DNA of 64,000 bases from Chlorops oryzae (Eukaryota; Arthropoda; Insecta; Diptera; Chloropidae). This document shows positions 14,033-26,376 of this stretch, one piece after another. Location: contig CM035806.1 of NCBI GenBank assembly GCA_020466095.1, positions 31,337,571-31,401,570 of the forward strand. The letters are read 5' to 3'. How positions within the stretch are numbered: the stretch's first letter is position 1; the number at the start of each line of letters is the position of its first letter. The translations under genes were made by a program, and so were the position numbers. Below the pieces are notes generated by a model. The model had not been told where the DNA came from and ran no database searches. It saw nothing but the letters and a program-made list of their open reading frames with translations.

Positions 14033-14099
14033 AAATATGCTTTCCAGACGAACAACGAAATCTCGGGATTTCTCGAAATCTCGGAACTGCTCTTCTTTC

Positions 14100-14303
14100 G
14101 ATTCAATTTATCCATGTCCGTCTGTCCGTCTGTCTGTCTGTCGATCTGTCTCTATACAGTTTTCTTATCGAAGGAGTTGAGCTATCTCCAACGAGGTCAT
14201 GAGCAATCACAAGTTCGAGAATGGACCCGACCGGACCATCATTATGGGAACCTCCATTACTTAGGTCTGTAATAAAAATCCCAAGATTGCCCAAAAATTT
14301 TTA
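14100..14303 (+). mobile_element. DINE-1-like Helentron fragment
   Basis: Shares with the full-length units elsewhere in the window the order GTCCGTCTGTC microsatellite, TTATCGAAGGAGTTGAGCTA, AAGTTCGAGAATGGA, a degraded GGxACCTCCAxTACTxxGGTCTGT and AAAAATCCCAA. Both ends are missing. It starts about 70 bases after the family A MITE. Confidence 0.7.
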
Positions 14304-14524
14304 GTCAATAAGAATGTTTGTTTATCGAATTTTCTAATCGTATGTTGAGCAACATTGAAACACGAAAGGATATGATAACAAAATTTTTTTTAAAAAAATT
14401 CTTGTGATGAGTATTGAACAAAGGTATATTTTAAAAGTAACCAGAAAGTGGCGTGAACTGGAATCTGGAATACACTTTCTTATCTGAAAAAAGTTTTCTC
14501 AATGTAGGTAGGTTGAAGTGGCTG

Positions 14525-14712
14525 CCATTTAGGCCGTTAATCGAGCCCATTGTGATACCACGAGAGGTTTTCTTGTGTTTGTGTGAGTGTATGTCTTTTT
14601 ATGTAGTGTGCCCCGAACACGCGATTTTTTGAAAAACCAGTACTAGGCTTGGCACATTGCACTCCATTTCAAGAGCATAGCACGCATCCCCTACGCTATC
14701 ACAGAGCCACTT
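14525..14712 (-). mobile_element. SINE fragment, family S2
   Basis: Shares GCTGCCA, then GGCC, then GATACCACGA with the segment at 34770-34820, and at its far edge has a degraded version of the tRNA-like head seen there. Read on the minus strand the order is head then GATACCACGA-type body. It is diverged, so the limits are approximate. Confidence 0.4.
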
Positions 14713-17379
14713 TCTCAATGTAAAATATAAAAAAATTTTAAAACTCCTCGTTTTATTAACAATCTATAGCCATTTGTTTTATCTTTCTATCTTAATTCGT
14801 TTTCACGTTATACAATATTAAAAAAGGGCTTACTAAAATTGATTTTTCAAGGATATTACACCGCACAATAGGAATCTAAAAAGCAGTTTCGACAGTATTT
14901 ATTTATATTAGGTAGCACCTATCGAAAAATCAACAAAACCCTAATATCTCTTTCAGGGAGCCGATTTTCTTCCTCAACCGGAAAGAAGCTTTCTTTTCAA
15001 TATGATTTCTTTCGAATTTCACTTTGAATTTTATTTAAATTTTTCATTTTAAAGACGATGCCTTTCATCTCTTGGTGAAAAAAAAAAAAAAAAATTCTTA
15101 AATATTATTCATACCATAATGAGGAACAATTCCCGTTATCATTCGTTTACCTTTTTACCTCCACTCTTTTCAAAAATATCCCTTTATCAATTACTTTGAA
15201 ATTGTGGAATTAGCATATGACTCTCATTAGTGCCGATAATAATCATTTTGACGAGTGGTAACAAGCTCGATTACTGTTCCAAGGATACCCTACGTTTTTA
15301 TGTACATACATATGTACCCCATTGCCTTTCGTCCATGCATAGAATTTCATGAAAAGCGAATTATGCTAATTTATGCGATTAACCAAAACAAATGACCATA
15401 AAACACTTGAAAAGTCATGTTGACCATTGTCCAGACATGTGAACAAACAACAACAACAGCAGCAGCAACGACGGCAATGAGAGCAGCAAAATTCATTGGG
15501 CACTGAGCGAGTGAAAAGAAACGATGAGGGTTTGTTCGACCCCCTGTCCCGCCGGTCCGGTCCGTTCGAGTTGAAAGTGAAAAATCATGTAAACATACAA
15601 ATTTAATGATATCAGGACAATTGGGCGAGAGGATAATTGGTCAGCGAGTGATGGTCAGTTAAACTAATAATGATGATATAAAAATCACACCTTCTTCTAA
15701 ATAATGAGAGGGCCGGCGCACACATAAGTACATACGTGTCCAGGAGGGGTGCATAAATAGTGGCAAAGGATGCGATTTATCGCAGTTAATGGATTTGAAA
15801 AGCAGAGAAAAAAAAGTAGTTCCTTAGAAGGGATTTGCTTAATGGGAAAAATTCCGATTGGAAAGCTGTTCAATCCAGATTTTGAAGCACAGAATATTCT
15901 CATAAGAATCTCCGATCCAAATCGATTTCCCATTTGAGTCTGTTTGTGGGTCTTCTTTTTTTTCTTCTACTTTTCTTTTTGCTCGTGTTTTTCTTATATT
16001 TTTCCCCCTTATTTTTATTTATTTTTTTTCTATTTCTGATTCATCTCCCTCGGAATACTCATTAAAACGAAACTCACTCAATCTGCCGAAGTCGCTTTTG
16101 TAAGAAAAGTTAAGAGAAAGCTAATAGGAAATTATCGCATCCCAACACTCCAGCCATAAAAGCAGCTGTCCAGACTTCATGCAAGATATTGCATATATAT
16201 ATATATACAGATATATACAGAGGATATCCAGTGAAAGCAAGAAAAAAAAGAAGAAGCAAAACACACACTTTTGGCTATGAAAGCCCAGTCAGCCGTCAAC
16301 GTCTGGTGGCGACAGGGGACACATTATTTTAATTTCAAACATTGCATTTCTTTTTTCCGCTTTCCATTTCTCCCGAACAGAGCATTAAATGAAGAAAATT
16401 ACACAATAAAGTCGATGGAAAGCAGCAAAAAAAAAAAACGTTTTTAAAAAAAAAAAATAGAAAAAAAGATTTAAAAAATTGGTAAAAAGTGCGTACACGG
16501 AATTTTTTTTGGGGGTAGAAAGACGTTAAAAATTCGGAGTAATTTATGCCAGCGAAGTGATTAGAATGCGTGCGTTGTATGTGCGTACAGTACAGTACAG
16601 TACAGTCATCCCCGTGTCCTTGCCGCCAACACACTCCCATCCGCTCGCCTCTTCTCGTACGACGACCGAGACCGTCGCTCTTTACCTCAACTCTCGAGCG
16701 CTGCCGCAACTGTCATAGTGTTCTTTGTAATGGACCCAGTGGCAGTGATGTGTGTCTGCATAATGCGTTCCTTCTCATTCACCATTTTCACGTCCGTCGG
16801 TCCGTCCGTTCGCCGTGCGTTTTCTTAACTTTTCAAATGCGTCCTCCAACTCAGACTCACACGCTTTTGTCCTTACACGACCGGAATTCGTTTTCGTTTT
16901 CTCTTTCTTTTTATTTTTTTTTTCTCGATTCTTTTTAATGTAGAAAAATCGTTTTTACTTTTCGATCTCACTCCCGTCGCCCTGCCCACACTCCCAGCCA
17001 TCCATATGGTCTCTAGCCTGTTAAAAAAAAAAAAAAAAAAAAAAAAACAGAAAATAAAATAAAAACCCAAAAAAATCCCCAAAAATAGAGCCCAATTTCC
17101 TTACGGCCATGGAATACGCCAAAGATATGACCAGACATTAATACATCTGGATGTATACGACGCCTTGTAACCTTGGTGAGCTCCTCGTCTCTTCTACGCT
17201 TCCATATAAATGCACATATACACACACAATTCATAAACGCGCTTTCACATTTTGTGTGCGTGTGTATGTGTGTCGTGATATTTGCTCATTAAGCAAAAAC
17301 AAAGTTAAGAAAAAGTTTTTAACATCTTCAGACACTGGCCGCGACGCGTTTGCATTCATCGTTGAGGGTTTCCGCATTT
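14713..17379. other. Non-coding, nothing recognised
   Basis: Poly-A/T rich with CAA/CAG simple repeats near 15445-15490, an AGTACAGTAC tract near 16586-16608 and poly-A at 17022-17047. No frame with a recognisable domain; the 16335-16938 frames on both strands are low-complexity. Confidence 0.5.
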
Positions 17380-18154
17380 TTATATCCGACTCATCCCGTA
17401 TCGAGGGTATATTGCGTTTGTGCGTGCGCGTGTAACACCAAGAACCAGTCAAGATAAACCATACTATGTAAAGAAATGATCAGCGTCGCCAGAAGATTCG
17501 ATTTAGCCTTGTCCGTCTGTCTGTCCACATAAGTTTTCTTATCGAAGGGGTTGAGCTATCTTAATGGAGTTTGGTATTCGTGCTCACGGGGACATTAGTA
17601 AGAACAAGTTCGAGAATGGATCCGATCGGACCATTTTTAGGGGTACCTCCAGTACTAGGGTCTGTCACAACAATCCCAAAACTGTCCCAAAATCGGACTT
17701 TTTCGGAATATTTCAATGAAACTTAGAATTTGAGCGAATATTTAAGCCTGTGACTAGAATTTAAAAAAAATGTGAAAAGTGGGCGTGGCAAAGGGGCGGT
17801 TTTCATAAAGAAATTGAACAAAAGTCGGTATATGAGGCTCCTTATGGCCTTAAAAACCACTGGAATATTCTTTCTTAGCCCTCTAATGCCACAAATTTTT
17901 TCCTTTCACTGAAAAGTTCAGATAAGACTAATTTCGGGTAGAAAAACATGAGTCTGAAATTATTAGGAATTTTTTTTGTTTTTTTTTGTTTTTGGTAATT
18001 TGTTTGAAACCAGTCCGTCTAGAGACGGAGCCAGGAATTAGAGGGTTAATGGTCCTGTTTTTTTGGGCGTTTTCAAAATAACTTAAGCAAGTGCGTCCGT
18101 GTCGGGTATCTTATAGTATTGTCAGGCTCGGTTGACTATAACACCCTTACTTGT
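17380..18154 (+). mobile_element. DINE-1-like nonautonomous Helentron, diverged
   Basis: Begins with a degraded TATACCCGAC end, continues with GAGGGTATATTGCGTTTG, AACCAGTC, the GTCCGTCTGTCTGTCC core and GGGTACCTCCAGTACTAGGG, and ends GTCGGGTATC, an imperfect GTCAGGCTC hairpin and CTATAACACCCTTACTTGTT. TACCCGAC near the 5' end and GTCGGGTA near the 3' end form subterminal inverted repeats. It is about 80 bases shorter than the copy at 54277 and more diverged. Confidence 0.75.
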
Positions 18155-21131
18155 TTCCATTTCCACTTAGATTTTTCTATTTCTTTTTTTTTCGTTGAGA
18201 TTTTCTTCCTTCAAGTTGAACTGAGTGTGTGTGTGTGTGCGTTGTGGCATTGTTAGGATTTGTTTGCTCTAAAAACTGGGAAAGCTACTCTCCGACATTT
18301 TGTAAAATTTCACATTTTTTATTATTATTATGACTTTTTTGTTTTTTTGTTTTTGAGGAAAGTCTGCCTTTATTCAATCTGATTTCTGAGACGATAAGAC
18401 GTTTTCAGGTCCATATTTAGATAATTCAGCCCAGTTTACATAGAGAAGAAAGTTGAAAAAAAAAACATAAAATGAATAAGAAAAAAATATATGACTAAGT
18501 AATAATGATCATTGAAGTTTGCCTTCTTAAAAGTTTTACAATTGGCTATTCAAATTTCTATTTCATTTGTAATTTATTCACTATATATGGAATTGCTCCA
18601 CTGTACTTTGGCTACTTTCTTTTAAACATATTTCTCCTCAATTCTCATGTTGAAAAAAAAAATATATATGTATATACTTATATATATTTTAAGTCCTCCT
18701 AATGGTGATTAGCAAATAGTATAAAATGAAGGAAACCATACCAAGTGGAAAAATAAATAAGGACATTACAGGGTGATGCGGAATTTTTCTTTCGTTTCGG
18801 CAAACAAAACGAGAATAGTCGTGAAAATGGGTTCAAAGCTTTCAAAGAGTGTCATCAGAAGAATTTCGGTCAAAGGACTTGTGGCTATAAATGCCTCTCT
18901 TACCCACTTGGGTCCTCTATATGACTTATATAAGGATTAAAATTCGTCCAGTGGCCTGCATCGTAGGAACGAATGTTTCAGCTTGAGGGCCTTTTGACCA
19001 AAGGGATTTACGCCAATTAGATTCGTAGCATTTAATTTGCATTGATTGAAAAACAAACCCACTCACCTCTTAGGACGAATTTTCCAATAAGAAAAGCGTG
19101 AAGAAAACTATTTACTTTTTATTTTATTTATACTGCTCAGCTGCAAGAAAATCCTATGTATCAACTTAAAAATGAAACTTAACAATTGAATTCTACAATA
19201 AGTTTAAAAAATAAAAAATTTTACTTTAAATAGCTTCAGAGGGGAGTCAAACGAACACCTCACCTCGCCTCATACAATGACTTATAGTCTCTGCAAACTA
19301 CTCTAAATGGTTCACGATCAGTACAGTTTGCTTGGCAACAATTCAACCTTATTGGAAATATGTATATAGTAATTGTCAGGGGATTTCCTTGAGCCACAAA
19401 CAAAATGCGACTCGCGACAGCAAATTTTGAGAGCCCAAGAATGCAAACAGAAGCTTGTGAAGTTAGAGCACATTTGCGGCAATCATGCGGCTAGACAAAG
19501 TAGGTAGATTTATCATTGAAACATATTCTTTAATAATATAATTTTTTCACGATTGACCAGCACTGTTAAAGAGCTTCCTTTTGATTAAAGTACCTACTAT
19601 CGCTCCTATTATGTATTTGTCGGCGCCTTCTCAAGCACCCTGTATTCCAGTCCAAACGACTCACGTTGAGAGTAAATAATCTTCGCTCCTTCTTCCATCT
19701 TGCATCTTCCTCATTATTTAAGAAAATTTTCTTTCTTCTTCCACGAACATGGCGTCTGAATTTCGTTAAAATACGCTCGAGGGTCGCAAGTTGTGGGTAT
19801 GTACGTATTGTTTTCCAAATCCAAAAGCTGGGGAATGAGTTCAATTACTCAAACAAAATTTTAAGGAAGAAAAATTTCAAAAAAAAAAAAAAAACCAAAC
19901 AACAAGAAAGGATGAGTTCCAAAGTTAAGGATTGTTTAAAAATAAAATTGTTCTTGTTAATCTTTTCTGAAAGCGCATTCGGTGAGATTCTTCAGAAGCG
20001 AAACTTTTCCAATTTTCCATTGGAATCCGTAAAAACAGAGCGCGCGCGAATCCTTTTTCGATTCCAATTCAATTGAATTAATCCTGATGCAAAGGGAATT
20101 TCTCTTATCGGCACATCAAAGTAATAAGAAAATATTTCAATTTGAAGCGAAAGGGTTGGATTCCATATTAAAGAGAGATACAAAAAGAAAGAAGATCTGG
20201 CAACGCTGCAAATGTGCGTTTGACAGCCATCGGTGGGCTGCTGTTGCTCCTGCTGGTGCTGCTGCTGCTGCTTTGCCGAGTGGGTTGAGTTTTGAGACGA
20301 TGATTGGGTTGGAATTGGATTGGGTTATGTGTGTACGCACTTTTCGCACTGAAAGAGTTCAACCCTTTCGCTGTCGCAGTCGCTTTCGCCTTCGCCTTCG
20401 CCTGCGCTTTCATTTTCGTTTGCGTTTTCGCTGAAAAGTCTCCCTCCGAAAAGCGGAGAAATATGCGTAAATGTAATTTTGCGAGTCACTCATTGTTACA
20501 TTATGTACAAAATATTTAATGTGTCGCATACACACGCGAATACATGGCTTCTTTATGTATCGTTTGTACCGAGGCACGCAAACATGCTGCTGCATGTATT
20601 GAGTTTCGGTATCTCACTTACCTTTCGAATTAAAAGCAAATTTTTAACAGAAATTCTTATGCGTGGAAATTCGCATTTCAAAATTTCTTTTAAGAAAATC
20701 ATTTTCATTTTATTTTATTCTATTTTATTTAATTTTTGTTTATTTTAAAATTATGAATATATGAATATCCTTCTTGCGTTTTGAAAGTCGATACAAGAAT
20801 ATCTGTTTGTTGGCAAGGGGCACACAGGAAAAACGAAAAAAAGTGTCCTTTATCAAATCCCCTCAATTCCCTAACCAACAAAAAGTGTTTATCTATCGAA
20901 ATCTCTCACAGTAGGACTTTTTGTAAGCTTTTTTGGCCTTTTTTTTTTCGTCTTTTCAGACACTCTGAATCCGCTTCAGAGAATACCGGACTCTCAGGGC
21001 CGTAGTCTTCAATTCGGTTTAAGAACTTTGAAAGTTTAAATTTTCGAGTATATTCTTTTAGTCTCCATGACTCAATAAAATACCTTTGCTATACTAAAAA
21101 TTTTAAAAAATTTACATATAAAATTAATAAG
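18155..21131. other. Non-coding, nothing firmly recognised
   Basis: Contains GCTGCTGCT (20240-20275) and TTCGCC-type (20380-20440) simple repeats and TATA-rich DNA near 18660-18690. The frame at 19566-19844 (minus) has no recognised domain. Confidence 0.5.
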
Positions 21132-21275
21132 GGGCTATCTTCAGGTCTGTCAGAAATGAAACAAAAATAAAAAACTTCATTAAAAAAAAATAATTCAGAA
21201 AATTCCTAATTCATTTCTGAAGCGTTTTTTTATATGTATGAAGATTTTCATTTCTGACAGAGCTGGATATAGCCC
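21132..21275. mobile_element. Foldback MITE, family A copy 2
   Basis: 144 bp from GGGCTATC to ATAGCCC. The arms read GGGCTATCTTCAG then TCTGTCAGAAATGAAA on the left, with the complement on the right, and the centre carries TTCAGAAA-type sequence as in copy 1. The right end abuts the next inverted repeat without a gap. Confidence 0.75.
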
Positions 21276-21289
21276 AAGGTGTATTAATA

Positions 21290-21490
21290 TAGGTGGCTGC
21301 AGTAGTACAACAACAATTTTAAAAAATTCGGCAATGTCGAAATCAGCTCAAGTTTGTTTGAATTTTATTCAAATATAAAAATTTTAAATTTCGTTCAAAA
21401 ATGTAAGCATTCGAAATTCAATACAAAAATTTGATAGTTTCGAGTTGAAAAAAAAGGAAGAAGAAGAGCAGTTTCTACTGCAGCCACCTA
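21290..21490. mobile_element. MITE B, TA target duplication
   Basis: 201 bp with terminal inverted repeats TAGGTGGCTGCAGTAG and its exact complement, flanked by TA on both sides. The interior is AT-rich with no coding frame. TA duplication and short terminal repeats fit a Tc1/mariner-type miniature. Confidence 0.7.
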
Positions 21491-21495
21491 TATAA

Positions 21496-21612
21496 GGTCT
21501 GTTCCCGTAATGCCCAAAACTGATAAAAACTGCCCAATTTTTTTTATAACTGTATGAAAATTTGACAAAATTGGGCAGTTTTGGGCAGTTTCGAGCAGTA
21601 CGCGAACAGACC
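21496..21612. mobile_element. Foldback MITE C
   Basis: 117 bp hairpin. GGTCTGTTC at the left and GAACAGACC at the right are followed inward by TGCCCAAAACTG-type arms that pair along most of the element. It lies five bases beyond MITE B inside the same palindrome. Confidence 0.7.
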
Positions 21613-21725
21613 TATTAATACACCTTGAGATAGCCTCTAGAACTCGTTTCAACTCTCCTGAAGACTATCGTTGGAAAGTTTAAACCTTCAAAAATTTAAA
21701 AATTTATTGAAGAATATGAGCCTTA

Positions 21726-22055
21726 AGCCTTTGTCAGATAGGCTCCGTTGTCCGTCATGCGTCACGTCATATGACTGACAACAACGTGTTGACGTAAGTG
21801 ACCGACACAATACGTAAAAAGTATTTCATTGACGTATAAACAATTTTTCAGCTGTGTTGTAAGTTTAAAAACTAGTTATCAAAAAATATGGATTTCGAGG
21901 ATATTTTGGACTACATTTTCGTAAAACTCAGTAAAAACTTCTAGTTATTCTTTTGATTGGGATGCACTTCATATAAATACATGTACTATTTCAACTTAGC
22001 TGTCAGTCATATGGCGTGACGCATGACGGACGACGGAGCCTATCTGACAAAGGCT
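21726..22055. mobile_element. PIF/Harbinger-like MITE with long arms
   Basis: 330 bp. The terminal inverted repeats run for about 55 bases with very few mismatches, starting AGCCTTTGTCAGATAGG. Both sides are flanked by TTA (21723-21725 and 22056-22058); a TWA duplication is the PIF/Harbinger hallmark. The interior has no transposase frame. Confidence 0.7.
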
Positions 22056-22095
22056 TTAAAATTATTTTGAAAAGATTAAAATAAAATTATCTACA

Positions 22096-22112
22096 CAGTA
22101 GACGCTGGATAT
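22096..22112. repeat. Orphan pogo-type terminal repeat
   Basis: CAGTAGACGCTGGATAT here repeats exactly the left terminal repeat of the element that begins at 22259. No partner right end is seen, so this is a truncated relative. Confidence 0.55.
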
Positions 22113-22258
22113 CATTATTATTATTATTATTTATTAATATATTCATTTTAAATTTTGACATTTCATAACTATCAGCTAAGATTTGCATAGTAAATTTAAG
22201 GCATAACATAATAATCGAATGTTCCTGATTGGCTTTTAATACGTAGTATTTGCATATA

Positions 22259-22779
22259 CAGTAGACGCTGGATATAGCGAATCTTATGTTTCACGCCTTT
22301 TTCGTCAAATCAAAATATTCGCCATATTGGACGGAAAGTTTTTAAACTTAAGCATTATAGTTTTAGGCAAATAAGCTTTAAATAACAAGTTTTATTAACT
22401 TAAATTAATTGAAATGAACAAATTTTCAAAGTTTTCATTAGAAAAAGTCCTGGATTAGTTTGCTGGTGAATGAATGAATTCATGAATCCTTTGAAAGGCT
22501 TTGTAGAAAAACGAATTTTGTCCCAATTTTATTGTTCCCCGATATATTTTCGACCATATGCGACGATAATGAGAGCCTCAGCAGCGATCGTGGAAATTTT
22601 TGAAATACATGCCGATCTGGCACAAAAAAATATCGGCCCAGATTATGCTATTTGCGCAGACAGTGGGGGATCTCAGCCTTAGTCGTTCTTAATACAGAAA
22701 ATTTAATGAAAAATTCTCGATTGTTCGGAAAATCGAAAGTTCGTTCATCGAGTGTTTTGCTATATTGGACGTCCGCTGT
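22259..22779. mobile_element. pogo/Tigger-type MITE
   Basis: 521 bp with CAGTAGACGCTGGATATAGC at the left and an imperfect complement (GCTATATTGGACGTCCGCTG) at the right, flanked by TA on both sides. CAGT ends with TA duplication fit the pogo branch of Tc1/mariner. The 70-residue frame inside (22470-22682) shows no transposase motif. Confidence 0.7.
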
Positions 22780-22781
22780 AT

Positions 22782-24727
22782 GCAGCATATTTAAATATTT
22801 ATATGCAAAGAAATTTTTTCTTCGTCCTTTGTAGTTTTATTTTTTTTTCAAATGACGCTGAAGGATTTTTTTTTTTGTTTCTTTCAATTTCGATTCCGAA
22901 TTCGATTTCTCAATTTGCATTTCAATAATTTTTCTTACCACCTTTGCGTGCTCATATTCAGAAGGATTTCGCTTTTGTATTCCTCGATTTGTTTGACAGC
23001 GGCGTCTATTGTGACTCTTTTTTTGCGATCGTAATGAGCAGTTCAATACGATGCGATGCGATTCGATTCGATGTGTGTCAGTTAATGAGTTATACGGAAA
23101 ATATGCAAATTTCCTTTTTTTCGGAATACAATTTTTGAGTTTCTCCAATTGCAGCTGGGTTTTTTCGTTTCAACAGTTTTTTTGATTTTTTTTTTTTTTA
23201 TTATTATTGGTAAAGAGGAAGCATAAGAGGACTTCGAACACATCTGCAATGATATATTTTTGAATGAAGGGAAAAATATTCAAATTGTTTGATTTGGAAA
23301 ATTTCGCATTTAAAAGGCTTCGATAGGCGGTTAAGAAAATTCGAATTTTATTTTATAATTTATTTATGACTCCTTTCAAATTCAAAGCGAATCGACTGAA
23401 CTCGCAAATAACTTTTTATTCTCTTTTTTATAATATGTATATAAAAAATTTTAATTTCTTCCTTAAAAATCGTTTCTCTTACTTGCACTTACTTACTTAA
23501 TATATAGATATATATATATGTATATACATAAATATTTGACATCGAAATTGGCCGAATTGCAGAGAAATACACTTTCCTTTTTCAGAAATTTTCCGCTTCC
23601 ATCCGGCTACTTAACAACAACAAAATGGCGTCTACTTGAACTAATCCAATTTATTACAGCTTCATAATTTTTCCTATTTGTTTGGCACATGATGCGTAGA
23701 AAATTTTCACATTTAGTTAAACATCCCCTTTCATCCGAACGACCATTCTTCCATACTTCCAAATATCCTCGCAGTGAGCACTCAGTACAGAGCACAGAGC
23801 ACAGCGCACTGTGGGTGCCATGGGTGCTAAGTGTGTGCAGACTTATTAGATGCGAATATGTTGCATATTTACCCTCGAGCTTCTATATACGGATAGTTAT
23901 ATAAAATACTGCTCAAAAGCACACACATAAAATAGCGAGTCTATGTGAACGTTCAGACACACGGACAAGCATACGCACATACATAAATCCACGCTAGTCT
24001 TCCCCTATGATAAATTGAGTTTGCAGTTTACAGTGTTTCGAGTTTAAAGTTGAGGAGCGTTTTGTGCGTACATGCGTTCGCTCTCTATGCACACCCACTT
24101 CCCACATCCACGTCCACATCGACTCCCACTCGCACTCGCACAGACGTCCACCATTACGATCGCCATAACCCTCTAAAATCACATGCTGCACTGATGCACC
24201 CCATCGTACGCATCAAAGAGCAATGGTATTATGAAACCATCGTAAAGGATTTAACTCAATTCAACAAGGAATAAATATTTTCCTTAAGAATTTCAATTGA
24301 AGAATTTTTAAGAACCCCAGAATTTTCTTCGTAGAGGAGTCTTCGGATGGTTATTGTTCTTTTTTTTTCAAGGACTTTGAGTGCAGGAGAAAACATGGAG
24401 AATGTGTCTGTAAATATGAAATATATCTTTACTCGTTATTAAATCAATATTTTTTTTTTCATATTTATGATGAAGGACTCTAAAGAGAACACGCTGGCTA
24501 CAAGGACTTAATGCCAAAATGAAAAAAAAAAAAAACATAGACAGAGCCACACGATCGAGTTCGGATTTCAAGATTTTCGAATGACGAATGTCATTTAAGT
24601 AAAGTGACTTTAGCCAAGGGACTTCTTTTGGGGGGAATTTGGTCCCAGAGATCTTCAAAAAAATAATTTTTCTTTTTTAAAGATATTCTAAAATAATTCG
24701 AGGCGTGTATGAAAAATATCAATTTAT
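22782..24727. other. Non-coding, nothing recognised
   Basis: T-rich, with TATA repeats near 23505-23530 and a short GAGCACAGAG repeat near 23778-23800. No domain in any frame. Confidence 0.5.
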
Positions 24728-24843
24728 CGGGAATGTGACAGAAATCGAATATGATAGAAAACGTTCGATTTCGCTTACATTTGTATGAAAATTTAACCGA
24801 AATCGAACGTTTTCTGTCGTATTCGATTTCTGTCACATGCCCG
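24728..24843. mobile_element. Foldback MITE with GGRATGTG ends, copy 1
   Basis: 116 bp. The left arm starts CGGGAATGTGACAGAAATCG and the right arm is its imperfect complement over about 48 bases, with GGCATGTG at the right terminus. Flanked by TAT on both sides. The ends resemble those of the element at 26998-27192. Confidence 0.65.
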
Positions 24844-25840
24844 TATGATTATATATACAGAATTTTATTTGCCTTCAGATCTATTTATATAATTTCTAAA
24901 GAGCGATTATCATTTTTAGGGCACCAGAAAATATTTAAATTCAGCACGTAAAGGTATGCATTTGTTTACTTAAAAAAAAAAATTAATTAAATTTCAAACC
25001 TTTATAAATGGAGCTTACTTAAGGCTGTACAGATATCCGGACATCTCTCAAAATCCTTCCTCAAGATGTGATTAAATGGGCAAACCTACAAGAATGAGCA
25101 GATTTGTAACCATCGCAAATTTTCGGAATATTTCAATGCATACTCTTGGATGCTGAATTTAAATACTTTCTGTTGCCCTAATCATTTGAAAGTCCTTGGA
25201 GAGGGACCTCAGATTTGGAGCGCCTTTGAGTGGTCCTAAAATAGCCTCAGAACGAGAGAAAGCTTTGAGCCGTCTGGAGGAAGCTTATTTCGACCTTAGA
25301 ATATGTTGAAGTCCGAGCAAAAGAAAAAAAAGGATTGATCAGTCTGCCTCGGATATTTGGGATCTCTCAAAAAATAAAAAAAATAAATAAAAATCCTTTG
25401 AAAATGTGTCATTGAAAAGCGGCACACAGGAAATTTATTGAACAAATTTCAAGGCAGTGTGAACCGTTTTGAGCTCTTACAAACTCGCGTGCCTTGATGA
25501 AAGAAGTCCTTTCATTGTTTTATGAAAGAATGCATTAGTTTTGCATTATCATTATTTTCATATAAATGAAAGACTTTATTGTAATTACAATTGATTATTC
25601 CTTTATCTCAAGTATATAGATATGTTAAGACATTTGAAAGAAAAAACAAAAAAAAAAACGTTTAAGACCACAAATTCGGCAAAATCAAACACTTACAACC
25701 CTCGTACCCATCGAGACGATGTTAAAAGTATCATAATGTTTCAGAATAAATTTTTTCGCAAAACGAAATTTCAATTTAAAATAAATTTTCTCGGTAGCAC
25801 GAAGGACGACAGAGTACATTTGCGATATATGTATGTACAT
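24844..25840. other. Non-coding, nothing recognised
   Basis: No domain in any frame and no repeat structure recognised. The 110-residue frame at 25622-25954 runs into an inverted-repeat element. Confidence 0.5.
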
Positions 25841-26376
25841 TGTACATTAGCCTGTTTCAGACGTGAAAAAAATTGTTTAGATTCGAAACCCGCGCACCCA
25901 AAAAATGAAGTTTGGACATGCACATTAAGATCTGCATCATTGAAAAAATTTTAATTTTAGTTTTGAGGCCGCTACATCCAATTGAAAATCCGCATAAAAC
26001 TCCCTTTGAATATGCAACGAAATTTTTTAAAACAGAAATATAGTTCCAAATTTTATACATTTGATTTGACACATTCATTTAATAATTTAAAGAAAAAAAT
26101 CTCACATACTTTAAGGAAAAGGCTGTTAGCAAATTTTGGGTTTTTCATGGAAGATTGAGGGTTTCCAATAACACTTACTTAAAAATATTATCAAATTAAT
26201 CAAATAGACCCGATTCATTAGCAATTTAGCACTTGTAAAAGCATTTTATATAAAATATTCAATTTATTATACATTTGAACTTTGGTAAGATGTAGCGGCC
26301 TCCAAACTTCATTTTGTGGGTGCGCGGGTTTCGAATCTCAAAAATTTTTTTCACGTCAGAAACAGGCTAATGTACA
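25841..26376. repeat. Inverted repeat with B-box-like arms
   Basis: The 76-base segment 25841-25916 recurs inverted within 26289-26376, with few mismatches (GTACATTAGCCTGTTTC, ACGTGAAAAAAATT, GATTCGAAACCCGCGCACCC, ATGAAGTTTGGA). Each arm contains GGGTTTCGAATC, resembling a pol III B box. The motif GGCCGCTACATC directly follows the arm on the right-hand copy but is 50 bases displaced on the left-hand copy (25967-25978), so the left copy has an insertion or the right a deletion. Confidence 0.65.

Larger units (their letters stand above)
21276..21626. repeat. Split 14-bp palindrome enclosing two MITEs
   Basis: The left half AAGGTGTATTAATA (21276-21289) and right half TATTAATACACCTT (21613-21626) are exact complements. 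They lie just outside elements B and C. Closing the gap would give the palindrome AAGGTGTATTAATACACCTT. Beyond the right half comes GAGATAGCC, matching the family A terminus, so an outer element with GGCTATCT ends probably held these insertions. Confidence 0.6.
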
